Notes: a model not told the origin generated them from the sequence alone. Numbered from the stretch's first letter, positions 15,747 through 25,060 are shown. The stretch is 45,563 nucleotides of DNA from an uncultured Bacteroidales bacterium (GCA_905235855.1 CAJONE010000009.1:1-45563), one strand, 5' to 3'. Numbers and translations: made by a program.

Positions 15747-16433
15747 ATGACACAGATTGAAATATGTGCGCCAGGCCGTATTTCGGCAGAGAATGCTCGG
15801 AATGCAGGAATCGAGCGAATCGAGCTTTGCGAGAACTTGCAAATAGGCGGAACCACACCGACTATGGAGGATGTTCTCTATTGTGTGGAGCGATTGAACT
15901 TGCGAACGCACGTGCTTGTACGTCCCCGTGGTGGCGATTTTGTTTATTCACATGACGAATACATGCAAATATTGAAAGATATCGTCCGCTGCAGGGCATC
16001 AGGAGCTCATTGTGTTGTGGTAGGTTTTTTGAGAGAGGATGGGCGGATTGACACTGAGCGGACGAAAAATGCCGTAAGGGCGGCGGAAGGAATGGAGGTG
16101 ACGTTCCATCGTGCGTTCGACCGTGTTGCAGATCCATACCGCGCAATCGAGGAGATAATCGAATGTGGTTGTCACCGTATCCTAACCTCTGGCTGTAGGC
16201 ATGCTGCCGAGGAAGGTATTCAGATATTGCGCGAGTTGGTGTGCCGTGCTGACGGGCGCATAAAGATACTTGCAGGCGGTGGAGTGACCCCCGAAAATGC
16301 TGCCCGTATAGTGGCTGAGACAGGTGTATCGGAAATACACGGTTCCTGTAAACGAATTGATTCGAAAGGCAATATAGTAACCGATACAGACACAGTCAAA
16401 CGATTGATATCAAGTCTAAAAAATTATGAATAA
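15747..16433 (+). CDS. cutC: CutC family protein (TIM-barrel)
   Basis: The 228-residue product opens with TQIEICAPGRISAENA and IERIELCENLQIGGTTPT, the CutC N-terminal signature. It also has LVRPRGGDFVYS, FHRAFD, RILTSGC and ILAGGGV, which line the barrel mouth in this family. CutC was first linked to copper homeostasis, but its molecular role is unsettled. The start is placed at the ATG at 15747; the frame is open 24 codons further up, but that part does not resemble the family. Its stop overlaps the next gene by 8 nt, so the two are translationally coupled. Confidence 0.88.
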   Translation: MTQIEICAPGRISAENARNAGIERIELCENLQIGGTTPTMEDVLYCVERLNLRTHVLVRPRGGDFVYSHDEYMQILKDIVRCRASGAHCVVVGFLREDGRIDTERTKNAVRAAEGMEVTFHRAFDRVADPYRAIEEIIECGCHRILTSGCRHAAEEGIQILRELVCRADGRIKILAGGGVTPENAARIVAETGVSEIHGSCKRIDSKGNIVTDTDTVKRLISSLKNYE

Positions 16434-19110
16434 ACAAATTTTTTCGATAGTTGTCGGCTTAATAACAATCTTTTTGTTGACAGGATGTGAGAAAAATAAA
16501 CATTTTATTACCGACAGTACCTATCGTATTAAGGTTCATGAGGATTACTTGAACCGTTGCAGCTTGGCCGAACGGCGCTGGCAACAACTGTTTTCGGGTA
16601 TGGACACCCTCTCGGTTAAAGAGCGCGAGGCCATGGAGTTCTTATATGCCTATATGCCTTACAGCGACTTGGCCGACTATGATATGCCTTTTTTCCTAAA
16701 GCATGTGCGATACGCATTTATGAGTCAGCAGCAGATGCCGTGGGGAGAGGATGTTCCGGAGGACATTTTTCGCCACTTTGTTTTGCCATATCGTGTAAAC
16801 AACGAGAACCTCGACACAGCACGAATGTATATGTATGCCGCATTGCGAGAGCGTGTCATAGGTCTTTCTATGGAAGAGGCAGCATTGGAGGTTAATCACT
16901 GGTGTCATGAACATGTAGCCTATCGAGGAACTGATGCACGAACGTCATCGCCTTTGGCCACGATGCGCACTGCTTTGGGGCGATGTGGTGAAGAAAGTAC
17001 GTTTACGGTGGCTGCATTGAGGTCGGTTGGTATACCGGCTCGCCAGTGTTATACACCCCGTTGGGCTCACTGCGACGATAACCACGCTTGGGTTGAGGTT
17101 TGGGTCTATAATCCTGAAACCAAGAATGGAACATGGAAATTTCTCGGAGCGTGTGAGCCCGATCCGAAACTGAACATGGGCTGGTTTGCTGAGCCCGCCA
17201 GCCGCTGCATGATGATACATACCAAGGCCTTCGGACGGTATCGGGGTGACGAGGATGTGGTTAGGCGAACTGCAAACTATGCCGAGCTCAACCTGTTGTC
17301 ACACTATGCCGACGTGTGCAAAGCTACGGTTAATGTCGTTGATGCTGATGGTAATCCAATGAGTGGTGCCACGGTGAAGTTCAAACTCTACAACTATGCG
17401 GAATACTATACGCTTGCAACCTTCAAAACCGACACGGCGGGTCTCGCTTCGCTGACCACCGGACGAGGCGACTTGCTTGTGTGGGCCTCTGATGGATGTC
17501 GGTTCGGCTATGCCAAGATGGATACCCGCGTGGACAGCGTGATTACCCTTCAGCTCGAACATTGTTATGGTGAAAAATTTGATGAAAACATCGATATTGT
17601 ACCGCCTGAACCTAACCCGCATTTGACCGATGTGAGTGATGAGATGCAGGCTGCCAACCAGCGACGGCTTGTTTTCGAGGACTCGGCAAGAAACGCTTAT
17701 ATAGCCACTTTCGTTTGCAACAGAAACGATTTCGATGATATCGTCGCAGGTAACAGCCCGATAATCACTAATCGCTCACTAAAGATCCTGCCAAATGCAA
17801 ATTTGACTCGGGTTCAGATTGCCGATGTCATGCGTCGATGCGAGGGAAATTATGAGGAAATTGTCACATTTATGAATCGCCATACCGAACGGACGGACTT
17901 TCCGCTCAACAGCTTTCTCAAATCGTTTAGCGATAAGGATATGCGCGATATTACCGCCGATGTACTCGATGCTCACGTAACGGAACAGTATTCGTCATTT
18001 GGGGCGCAACGTTTAATTTATGAGAAGGGAATAATGCCTGCTCGCATAAGCAATGAGCAAGTGCGTCCATGGCGGCAGCCTTTGTCGGAGGGTTTGAAAC
18101 AAGAAAATGTTGTTACTGTTGAGCAGTTGAAAACATGGACTTTAACAAATATTTCAGTCGACGACACGGGCAACTATTACAATTGCCCAATTTCGCCGAT
18201 GGGAGTTTTCGAATTGCGTCACAGTGATTCTCATTCGCGTGATATCTTCTTTGTTGCTGCTTGCCGTTCGCTTGGCATTCCGGCATATATCGACGGCGCC
18301 ACGGGGGATATTTTTGTAGCTTTTGGCAGCGAATGGAGAACGGTTTCGTTAGGGGATATGGCGTTGTCCGACAATCGGTCATACGCTACGTCAAGCCTAA
18401 CGGTCAGACAGGCAGGCGACCACTCCGGTGTTACACCGCAGTATTGGAAGCACTACACAATCCAGCATTTTGAAAATGGAGATTTTATGAGCCTCGATTT
18501 CGAGGACGATGAACGTGTTTCTACATTTCCGTACACAATCAGTCTGCCTGCTGGATATTACTGTCTTTCCACAGGAAACCGCAACGCGAAAGGTGCTGTC
18601 CGATCTCGCTTGTTTTTTTTCGAGATGAAAGGGGGGGAGAGTTACGACATTGAGGTTTTGTTGCGTTCGCTGGATGAAAAATCATGCAATAAAGATATTC
18701 CGTTTATCGACAACAAGTTTGAGGTCATTGCGGGTATGGCAACTATTGAAGAGTATGGGGGCGACAAGGGTTTTGTTTTTGTTTCGTTAGGCAACTATCG
18801 CGAACCGTCAAAACATTTGGTGAAAGAATTAATTGAACAGAAAGACCGATTGGCCCGCTGGGGAGGTATGATATACATGCTTGTTCCCGAAGGGGTTCCG
18901 GCTGTAGGATGGGACATTCCAGGTGCCGATATATCAGTATGGCGTAAAGCGAACGACGACCATCTGGAAAATCTGCTCACAAAAACATTAAATGTTGCAG
19001 AACCAATAACATATCCCATAGTAGCTTACATCTGTCCTGACGGTAGGATAACGTACTATTCCATAGGCTATAAAATTAGTGTTGTGGAGCAGCTTCTTCA
19101 CCATATATAG
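16426..19110 (+). CDS. Transglutaminase-like lipoprotein, multidomain
   Basis: The 894-residue product has a lipoprotein signal (LLTGC, Cys 21). A transglutaminase-like cysteine-protease core follows, with the triad C187 (RCGEEST), H220 (DDNHAWVEVW) and D246 (CEPDPKL). Residues of about 304-380 form a carboxypeptidase-regulatory/Ig-like fold (VNVVDADGNPMSGATVKF). A second, degenerate transglutaminase-like block sits near 595-660 (RDIFFVAACRSLGIPAYI), without a clear Cys-His-Asp set. The C-terminal 100 residues have a thioredoxin-like look. Location is the outer face of a membrane. Relatives in Bacteroidota are annotated as transglutaminase domain proteins acting on peptides or glycopeptides; the substrate is unknown. 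The start overlaps cutC, and the stop abuts the stop of lysC with no gap. Confidence 0.82.
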   Translation: MNKQIFSIVVGLITIFLLTGCEKNKHFITDSTYRIKVHEDYLNRCSLAERRWQQLFSGMDTLSVKEREAMEFLYAYMPYSDLADYDMPFFLKHVRYAFMSQQQMPWGEDVPEDIFRHFVLPYRVNNENLDTARMYMYAALRERVIGLSMEEAALEVNHWCHEHVAYRGTDARTSSPLATMRTALGRCGEESTFTVAALRSVGIPARQCYTPRWAHCDDNHAWVEVWVYNPETKNGTWKFLGACEPDPKLNMGWFAEPASRCMMIHTKAFGRYRGDEDVVRRTANYAELNLLSHYADVCKATVNVVDADGNPMSGATVKFKLYNYAEYYTLATFKTDTAGLASLTTGRGDLLVWASDGCRFGYAKMDTRVDSVITLQLEHCYGEKFDENIDIVPPEPNPHLTDVSDEMQAANQRRLVFEDSARNAYIATFVCNRNDFDDIVAGNSPIITNRSLKILPNANLTRVQIADVMRRCEGNYEEIVTFMNRHTERTDFPLNSFLKSFSDKDMRDITADVLDAHVTEQYSSFGAQRLIYEKGIMPARISNEQVRPWRQPLSEGLKQENVVTVEQLKTWTLTNISVDDTGNYYNCPISPMGVFELRHSDSHSRDIFFVAACRSLGIPAYIDGATGDIFVAFGSEWRTVSLGDMALSDNRSYATSSLTVRQAGDHSGVTPQYWKHYTIQHFENGDFMSLDFEDDERVSTFPYTISLPAGYYCLSTGNRNAKGAVRSRLFFFEMKGGESYDIEVLLRSLDEKSCNKDIPFIDNKFEVIAGMATIEEYGGDKGFVFVSLGNYREPSKHLVKELIEQKDRLARWGGMIYMLVPEGVPAVGWDIPGADISVWRKANDDHLENLLTKTLNVAEPITYPIVAYICPDGRITYYSIGYKISVVEQLLHHI

Positions 19111-20382
19111 TCACGAGTTCACTACCATTTGAGCCGTGACGCGGCTTCGCTGTTCCAGATATATCTTGCGCCCCGCTACAATAGAGTCGATAACTTTCTG
19201 GTTGTAGTGCCGGACGGTAAGCAGTTGCATATTTTGGTTGTAACGCACCTTGAAATCAACGCTTAATAAGTCTATAAGCCTGTCAAGTAAAAGTCGGTTA
19301 TAGTCAATACAGATTGAAAAGCTCAAGGCCGAGTTCTGCATTAGGTTGACGCTTACACCCACTTGAGAAAGAATGGCAAAGATGCGTTGTAGGTTGTCCT
19401 CGGCTATGAAGGAAAAGTCTTTCGGCATAATTGAAAGAAGCAGTTGGTTTTCTTTGAATATATATAATGGAATCTCAGGTTTTATGACGGAGAAAGGACC
19501 AACCACGGAACCTTCTGCCAAAGGGTTTACAAACGACTTGATATAAAGCGGTATCTGCTTGTTTTGAAGTGGTTTGACGGTTTTTGGGTGAATAACGGAT
19601 GCACCATAATATGCTTGTTCGATGGCTTCATCGTATGGCATCTGTTCGATTTTCACGGTGTCGGCAAAATATTTCGGGTCGGCGTTGAGGAATCCGGGCA
19701 CATCTTTCCAGATGGTCATACATTTGGCATCAAGCATATATGAAAGAATAGAAGCGCTGTAGTCCGAGCCTTCGCGACCAAGTGTGCTTGTTGTGCCGTC
19801 GGCTGCGGATGCAATGAACCCCTGCGTAACAATAGCCTTTTTATATTCCAAGGAATTAGAAAGATAAGATGTGTTTGACAGTGTGGCCTGCCAGTCAACT
19901 TGTCCACATCGGTGAGTGTTGTCGGTGACAATAACTCTTCGAATGTCAATCCACTGATTTTCAACATTGCATTCGTACAGATAAGCACTGATTATTTTTG
20001 TAGAGATTAGTTCGCCAAATGACACAATGCGGTCATAGTCATAGTTATAGTTGCTTTGGGGCGATGTGTATTCTTTTTTGAGTTGAGCAAACAGTTGTGC
20101 CAGGGAGTTATAAACCTGGTGAGTTGGGTTGGGGAACAGATGGCGGACAATTTGCAGGTGATAGTTTACAAGGTTGTTGTATATTATAGTCTGTTCGTCG
20201 GGTCGTGTCACACCAGGAACGAGTTGTTCGAGTGCGTTGGTGGTTTTTCCCATTGCCGAGACTACAATAACCAGAGGCTGATTGCCGTTGTCATAGCGGT
20301 TCTTTATAATAGACACCATATTCTGCACAGCTTGTGCGCTGTTGACCGATGCTCCGCCAAATTTGAAGACCTCAATATCCAT
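19111..20382 (-). CDS. lysC: Aspartate kinase
   Basis: The 423-residue product phosphorylates aspartate, the first step towards lysine, threonine, methionine and diaminopimelate. The kinase domain shows KFGGASVNSAQ near the N-terminus (usual KFGGTSV), then FGELIST, the TSTLGREGSDYSAS substrate loop, and WKDVPGFLNADP. The C-terminal 130 residues hold ACT-like segments (LLLSIMPKDFSFIAEDNLQR, VGVSVNLMQNSA), implying amino-acid feedback control. It is a monofunctional enzyme, not fused to homoserine dehydrogenase. The start at the ATG at 20382 is supported by MDIEVFKFGG; the frame is open for 47 more codons upstream, but that part is not family-like. It is divergent from the WbqC-like gene and convergent with the transglutaminase-like gene. 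Confidence 0.9.
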   Translation of the reverse strand: MDIEVFKFGGASVNSAQAVQNMVSIIKNRYDNGNQPLVIVVSAMGKTTNALEQLVPGVTRPDEQTIIYNNLVNYHLQIVRHLFPNPTHQVYNSLAQLFAQLKKEYTSPQSNYNYDYDRIVSFGELISTKIISAYLYECNVENQWIDIRRVIVTDNTHRCGQVDWQATLSNTSYLSNSLEYKKAIVTQGFIASAADGTTSTLGREGSDYSASILSYMLDAKCMTIWKDVPGFLNADPKYFADTVKIEQMPYDEAIEQAYYGASVIHPKTVKPLQNKQIPLYIKSFVNPLAEGSVVGPFSVIKPEIPLYIFKENQLLLSIMPKDFSFIAEDNLQRIFAILSQVGVSVNLMQNSALSFSICIDYNRLLLDRLIDLLSVDFKVRYNQNMQLLTVRHYNQKVIDSIVAGRKIYLEQRSRVTAQMVVNS

Positions 20383-20517
20383 AAATGTACAGACTATTAT
20401 CTTGTTACACAGTAAAATCAGGTGTCGAACTATTGAGCCATTAAGGATTTCATCAAAAAGTATTTGCGATTTACGACACCAACGAGATATATAATAAACT
20501 TTTTTGCGAAAAAAAAA

Positions 20518-20549
20518 TTGCATATCGTATAGAAAACTAATAACTTTGC
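20518..20549 (+). promoter_or_regulatory. Promoter of the WbqC-like gene, placing the start site at or next to the ATG
   Basis: TTG (20518-20520), a 20-nt spacer, then TAACTTTGC (20541-20549). By the -7 convention transcription starts at about 20552-20554, and the ATG is at 20554. The mRNA would be leaderless or nearly so. Confidence 0.6.
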
Positions 20550-20553
20550 AATT

Positions 20554-21210
20554 ATGAACGACCTTATTCTACCTACATCCTATCTGCCTCCGATTAGCTA
20601 TATGGCAATGCTAACAAGCAGATCAACAGCCACAATAGAAATATATGAGAGCTATCCGAAGCAAACCCATCGTAACAGGTGCGAGATCTTGACTTCAAAC
20701 GGGGTTATGCGATTGAGTGTGCCGGTGGTACGTGTAAACGGCAATCATACTATTACAGCCAATGTTGAAATATCGTATGCGGAGAAATGGAATATACAGC
20801 ACATACGTGCCATAGAATCAGCCTATAACAATGCGCCATACTTTTTGTACCTGTGGGATGGACTGAAAGCGATTCTTGTGAAACGCCATAAGCGCTTGAT
20901 AGACTTTAATCAGCTGGTTATAGAATATCTCCTTGCGAAAATGTCGATTCCGTGCAGATTGAATTACAGTAAAGATTATGTTGACAATTATGGTCACTCA
21001 TTGACCGATAGTGGGCTGGATATGCGTGGAATGTTCGATCACCGTAGAATGAAACAGTCGGAGTATTGTACAAATCGGCAAGTGCCATATTATCAGGTAT
21101 GGAGAGATCGTTTCGGTTTTTGTCCTGAGCTTAGTGTAATTGATTTGCTGTTCAATTTAGGACCGGACGAAAGCAGAAATTATCTAAGGCAAATGACGGA
21201 TATGCAATAA
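20554..21210 (+). CDS. WbqC-like family protein
   Basis: The 218-residue product opens with LPTSYLPPISYMAML, the hallmark N-terminus of the WbqC-like family. It continues with RCEILTSNGVMRLSVPV and a basic segment (VKRHKRLIDFNQL). The family is found near polysaccharide loci and is poorly characterised. No signal or membrane segment is present. The family-like N-terminus confirms the ATG at 20554 despite the missing leader. Rubredoxin follows after 55 nt, so cotranscription with the iron module is possible. Confidence 0.8.
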   Translation: MNDLILPTSYLPPISYMAMLTSRSTATIEIYESYPKQTHRNRCEILTSNGVMRLSVPVVRVNGNHTITANVEISYAEKWNIQHIRAIESAYNNAPYFLYLWDGLKAILVKRHKRLIDFNQLVIEYLLAKMSIPCRLNYSKDYVDNYGHSLTDSGLDMRGMFDHRRMKQSEYCTNRQVPYYQVWRDRFGFCPELSVIDLLFNLGPDESRNYLRQMTDMQ

Positions 21211-21265
21211 AAAACCTGTTCAGACGTTATGTAGATTATATAAATAACCCTAAAATAAAAGAATT

Positions 21266-21424
21266 ATGGAAAAGTATGTATGTGAAGTGTGCGGGTATGT
21301 ATACGACCCCGCAGTTGGCGATCCCGACAATGGGGTTGCACCTGGAACCAAGTTTGAGGATCTGCCGGCAAATTGGGAGTGTCCCCTCTGTTCGGTCGAC
21401 AAGTCTAACTTCAGAAAGCAGTAA
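21266..21424 (+). CDS. Rubredoxin
   Basis: This 52-residue protein is of standard rubredoxin length. Two CxxC pairs bind one iron: C6-E-V-C9 in [12 protein letters not shown], and C39-P-L-C42 in [11 protein letters not shown]. The loop [19 protein letters not shown] is typical. It is an electron donor, probably to the rubrerythrin encoded 740 nt downstream. A 30-nt gap to ferritin suggests one operon. Confidence 0.95.
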   Translation: MEKYVCEVCGYVYDPAVGDPDNGVAPGTKFEDLPANWECPLCSVDKSNFRKQ

Positions 21425-21454
21425 ACAATAAAAACATATCAAACACAAAACAAC

Positions 21455-21970
21455 ATGTTGAACAAGAAAGTATCAGACCTGCTTAACGAGCAGATTAACA
21501 AAGAACTCTATTCGAGTTATCTCTATCTTGACATGAACAATTATTTTGACAAGCGTGGTTTGAGCGGCTTTGCCAACTGGTATATGATACAGGCCCAGGA
21601 GGAGCGCGATCATGCCATGCTTATCTACAAGTACATGCAGAACAACGACTGCCCGATTGTGCTGGGAGCCATAGCCAAGCCAGACAAGAAATTCAAGAAA
21701 GACATGGATGTCCTGAAAGCAGGGTTGGAGCATGAGGAATATGTGACCGCCTCAATCCACACCATCTACGATGCTGCCTACAAGGTAAAGGATTTTCGCA
21801 CTATGCAGTTCCTTGACTGGTTTGTGAAAGAGCAAGGCGAGGAAGAGACCAATGCACGCGATATGATTACCAAGATGGAGCTTTTCGGAAGCGATGCCAA
21901 GAGCCTATATATGCTCAACCAAGAACTTGCCGCACGCACCTATTCGGCACCAAGTCTGGTGCTTGACTAA
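21455..21970 (+). CDS. ftnA: Non-heme ferritin (FtnA type)
   Basis: The 171-residue four-helix protein stores iron and oxidises Fe(II). The ferroxidase ligands are all at the positions known from E. coli FtnA: E17, E50, H53, E94, Q127 and E130, with E49, E126 and E129 for the third site. It lies 30 nt after rubredoxin and is closed by a strong terminator at 21985, so the two form a transcription unit. Confidence 0.95.
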   Translation: MLNKKVSDLLNEQINKELYSSYLYLDMNNYFDKRGLSGFANWYMIQAQEERDHAMLIYKYMQNNDCPIVLGAIAKPDKKFKKDMDVLKAGLEHEEYVTASIHTIYDAAYKVKDFRTMQFLDWFVKEQGEEETNARDMITKMELFGSDAKSLYMLNQELAARTYSAPSLVLD

Positions 21971-21984
21971 TTCATACACAGCCG

Positions 21985-22022
21985 ACAACAGGTTGCCAGC
22001 GCAGTGTTTGGCAACCTGTTGT
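21985..22022 (+). terminator. Terminator after ferritin
   Basis: A perfect 14-bp stem ACAACAGGTTGCCA / TGGCAACCTGTTGT has a 10-base loop. The tail ttcgtg is only weakly T-rich. Confidence 0.75.
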
Positions 22023-22108
22023 TTCGTGTCATACGAACCTTGGCCGATTATGTTTAATGCGACAAACATCATTTTCGGCGGGTGAAAGGGAAATATGAGA
22101 AAAAAGTG

Positions 22109-22117
22109 TATCTTTGC
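22109..22117 (+). promoter_or_regulatory. -7 element of the rubrerythrin gene
   Basis: TATCTTTGC fits TAnnTTTG(C), giving a leader of about 40 nt before the ATG at 22162. No clear -33 match. Lying after the ferritin terminator, it makes rubrerythrin a separate unit. Confidence 0.45.
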
Positions 22118-22161
22118 AAAAGATAATCACCGTTAATATTAATCCATAAAAACAATCAATT

Positions 22162-22704
22162 ATGAGCAAAAAATTTATATGCCCCGTGTGCGGCTATGTT
22201 TATGAGGGCGATGAGATGCCCGAAAAATGCCCTATATGTGGCAAACCTATGCAAGAGGTGAAAGAGGACATCAAGACATGGGCAGCCGAACATATTGTGG
22301 GAGTTGCAAAAGACGCCCCTGAGGACATCAAGATGGATCTTCGTGCAAATTTTGAGGGGGAGTGCAAAGAAGTGGGAATGTATTTGGCCATGGCACGTGT
22401 GGCGCACCGTGAAGGATATCCAGAGGTCGGGCTGTATTGGGAAAAAGCCGCGTTTGAAGAGGCCGAGCATGCTGCCAAGTTTGCCGAGCTTTTGGGTGAG
22501 GTTCTGACCGACAGCACAGCCGAGAATTTGAAGATGCGTGTCGATGCCGAATATGGTGCCACCGCGGGCAAGACCGATCTGGCCAAACGTGCTAAAGCCC
22601 TAAACCTCGATGCCATACATGATACTGTTCACGAGATGGCACGCGACGAGGCTCGCCACGGAAAGGCGTTGGAAGGTCTATACAACCGCTATTTCAAAAA
22701 ATAG
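22162..22704 (+). CDS. Reverse rubrerythrin
   Basis: The 180-residue peroxide-reducing protein has the rubredoxin-like iron site at the N-terminus (C7, C10, C23, C26), ahead of the diiron four-helix domain. That is the domain order of reverse rubrerythrins, against the C-terminal site of classical ones. Diiron ligand motifs are seen in [17 protein letters not shown] and [10 protein letters not shown]. It removes hydrogen peroxide in anaerobes using electrons from rubredoxin, which is encoded nearby. It has its own promoter and terminator. Confidence 0.92.
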   Translation: MSKKFICPVCGYVYEGDEMPEKCPICGKPMQEVKEDIKTWAAEHIVGVAKDAPEDIKMDLRANFEGECKEVGMYLAMARVAHREGYPEVGLYWEKAAFEEAEHAAKFAELLGEVLTDSTAENLKMRVDAEYGATAGKTDLAKRAKALNLDAIHDTVHEMARDEARHGKALEGLYNRYFKK

Positions 22705-22731
22705 ACAATCACATCTGTTTTAACCTTCGAT

Positions 22732-22757
22732 ACCGCCTGCAAGCAGGCGGTTTTTTA
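22732..22757 (+). terminator. Terminator after rubrerythrin
   Basis: ACCGCCTG-CAAG-... closes with CAGGCGGT and runs into TTTTTATTT. The T-run overlaps the stop codon of the convergent Na/Pi cotransporter gene. Confidence 0.85.
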
Positions 22758-24443
22758 TTTCAGATTCACCAGATCGCGTATTGTATTGCCTACGTTAATC
22801 AGGTGGTCGGCAATACGTTCCGTGTTTTGTGCCAGTGAGATGTATTCTGCTCCCGTTGCCGGATCGCATACACCGCAACTCAGTCTCTCTATGTGGTTCT
22901 GCTCCATCGTCTCCGTGAAGTCATCAATACTGTCCTCGGTAACATAGGCTCGTTGCAGTGCCTCGTTGTCGAGTTTATGGTATGCTTGCATTATATCGTC
23001 GTACAGTTTGTCTATAAGATGTTGCATATTAAGTATTTCCTCGACAGCATCGGACGAAAAGGCCGAATCGTGTTGCCGTAAGGTTTCGGCATATTCCACG
23101 ATATTTTCGGCATAGTCGCCAATACGTTCCAAGTCGCACATCGAGCGGATTGAAGTGGTTAAATATTGATGGTCAAACCTGCCGAGCTTACTGTCGAACA
23201 GCTGCACCGTGAAATTTACAAGTTCGGCATTCAGATAGTTCAGTTCATTTTCGGTACGTCGGAAGCTTTCCACCTCACCGAAGTCCATAGAGGTGACTAT
23301 ACGAATGGAGCGGTGAAAGTTGTCCATAGCCATTTGCGCCATGTGTTCAATCTCGGCTTTCAGCTGACGCACAGCCACAACAGGAGTGCTAAGCATTTTG
23401 CGATCAAGGAAGTAGAAGTGAGGTTCGGCTGGGTCAGTCTGTGATTTGCGCTCTTTGACGACTCTGCACGAGAGTTTTACAAGAGTGTTGGTGAGAGGCA
23501 GCACCGCCAGCATTGTGGTGATGTTGAAGACGGTGTGGAACATGGCGAGCTGTAGCTGTGGTTGCCCATGGAATATTTGGCCGAAAATTCGCCCAAAATT
23601 CCAATTGCCGTCAGTGAAAAGCAACATCAACAAGGCGATGGCAATGAATAGAACTGTGCCGATAGTATTGAACAGAAAGTGGATAACTGCCGTCCGTTTT
23701 GCGTTCGTCCCGCTTGTCATTCCTGCGATTAAAGCGGTTACTGTGGTTCCTATGTTTGACCCCATTGTCAGGTATATGCCCTGATCCAAATTAATCAGAC
23801 CTGAAAACAGCATGGTTATTACAATGGTAGTCATCACGGATGAAGATTGCAAAAGGCCAGTCAGGACAGCCCCCAGCAACACAAGCAAAAGGCTGTTGTC
23901 AATCCCCGCCAGAAGAAGCCTAACTTCGTTTAACGCGGCAAAGCCAGCCATAGCGTCGGCCATCATTTTCAGTCCGACGAAAAGCAGTCCGAAGCCGGCC
24001 ATTATGCCGCCGGCCTGCTTTATGGCCTCTCGTTTGCCGAGCAGTTGCATAAAAAGTCCGATGCCTGTAAGGGCACCAAAGACAAGGGTAAGCGATATTG
24101 CACCAGATCCAGCCATCCCCAGTGCCACCATCTGGGCTGTGACGGTGGTGCCGATATTTGCCCCATAAATGATTGTTGCTGCCTGAGTCAATGACATGAT
24201 TCCCACATCCACAAATCCTATAACCATCACCGTCATGGCGGAGCTGCTTTGTATTGCCGCCGTAGCGATAGTGCCGATGCCTACTCCAACCCATTTGTTG
24301 TTGCCTGTTTTGCTGAAAAGTCGTTTCAGCCGTTTGGATGATGCCGATTCGAGGTGGCCGCTCATTGTTTGGCAGGCCATAAGAAACACGCCAATGCCAG
24401 CTGTAAGTGTCAGCAATGCAATGATAATTTCGGTGATTTCCAT
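22755..24443 (-). CDS. Na/Pi cotransporter family protein with PhoU-like tail
   Basis: The 562-residue inner-membrane protein has two inverted Na/Pi cotransport repeats. The first holds QSSSAM (65-70) and GANIGTT (94-100); the second holds LLQSSSVMTT and GSNIGTTVTAL. The cytoplasmic C-terminal third (about 350-550) is helical and PhoU-like. It probably moves phosphate with sodium and senses or regulates through the PhoU-like part. The start MEITEIIIALLTLTAGIG fits the first transmembrane helix. It is convergent with rubrerythrin. Confidence 0.9.
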   Translation of the reverse strand: MEITEIIIALLTLTAGIGVFLMACQTMSGHLESASSKRLKRLFSKTGNNKWVGVGIGTIATAAIQSSSAMTVMVIGFVDVGIMSLTQAATIIYGANIGTTVTAQMVALGMAGSGAISLTLVFGALTGIGLFMQLLGKREAIKQAGGIMAGFGLLFVGLKMMADAMAGFAALNEVRLLLAGIDNSLLLVLLGAVLTGLLQSSSVMTTIVITMLFSGLINLDQGIYLTMGSNIGTTVTALIAGMTSGTNAKRTAVIHFLFNTIGTVLFIAIALLMLLFTDGNWNFGRIFGQIFHGQPQLQLAMFHTVFNITTMLAVLPLTNTLVKLSCRVVKERKSQTDPAEPHFYFLDRKMLSTPVVAVRQLKAEIEHMAQMAMDNFHRSIRIVTSMDFGEVESFRRTENELNYLNAELVNFTVQLFDSKLGRFDHQYLTTSIRSMCDLERIGDYAENIVEYAETLRQHDSAFSSDAVEEILNMQHLIDKLYDDIMQAYHKLDNEALQRAYVTEDSIDDFTETMEQNHIERLSCGVCDPATGAEYISLAQNTERIADHLINVGNTIRDLVNLK

Positions 24444-24463
24444 AATTTAAGGTAATAGATTAG

Positions 24464-24862
24464 TCAATTTATGTAAAAAGAAAATGGTATAAACCTTTTC
24501 GGGTCTATACCATAGAGAAATACATGATTATGCAAAGTAGGAATGTGATGTTTGGCATATTTTCTCACCAGTCCCCGCCATTGTTCGTCAGAGCGCTGTA
24601 TTGGGGCAAGTCGGGGGACTGGAAGTTCATTATAAAATGCCATACGGTATCTGTCGTCGCAATATGCTGTAGTGCATTCTGCCACGTCGTTGCACTCGTT
24701 CCAGTCAATATCGTCGGCCTCAAATTCAACGCAAGCATTGATATATATGTTGTCGCATTCACAACGCAAGTCATGGCATTCATCAATAACAAGAGTTGCT
24801 ACAAACAAGCACGACACAGCTGCCAGAAATATTATGGAGTATTTTCTTAAAATACCTAACAC
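24464..24862 (-). CDS. Small membrane-anchored cysteine-rich protein, leaderless GTG start
   Basis: The 132-residue product has one hydrophobic segment (about 8-25) after a short basic N-terminus, then a domain with seven cysteines (for example ECHDLRCECDN and AECTTAYCDD) and a basic/aromatic tail. No family is recognised. The only workable start is a GTG at 24862. A consensus promoter (24867-24897) puts the transcript start one base before it, so the message should be leaderless. That strong promoter is the main reason to believe the gene. It is followed by the Na/Pi gene 20 nt downstream, so it may lead that operon. Confidence 0.55.
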   Translation of the reverse strand: MLGILRKYSIIFLAAVSCLFVATLVIDECHDLRCECDNIYINACVEFEADDIDWNECNDVAECTTAYCDDRYRMAFYNELPVPRLAPIQRSDEQWRGLVRKYAKHHIPTLHNHVFLYGIDPKRFIPFSFYIN

Positions 24863-24866
24863 GTTG

Positions 24867-24897
24867 CAAATTTACGACAAAATCCTTTAACGGCAAA
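24867..24897 (-). promoter_or_regulatory. Consensus Bacteroidota promoter, leaderless arrangement
   Basis: On the minus strand: TTTG (24897-24894), exactly 19 nt, then TAAATTTG (24874-24867), followed by C. This is the best consensus match in the window. The predicted start is at about 24863 and the GTG begins at 24862. Confidence 0.7.
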
Positions 24898-25025
24898 AGA
24901 GAAATTTGCGGTTCGTATAGCCTCGAGAAAATGGAAAGTTTGTTTAAACAGGCAATGTTTTTTTCCAAAACTGTGATTGAGTCAATTGTTCAAACTTCTC
25001 AGCCCGTCGCGGCATGATGTCTTGC

Positions 25026-25060
25026 AAAAAAAGCGACCACCCGTTTCACCGAGTGGCCGC
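25026..25060 (-). terminator. Terminator of the lptF/G-rseP-dxr block
   Basis: Read on the minus strand, an 11-bp stem (two G-U pairs) with a six-base loop is followed by seven Ts. It lies about 205 nt after the stop of the permease gene. Confidence 0.75.
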
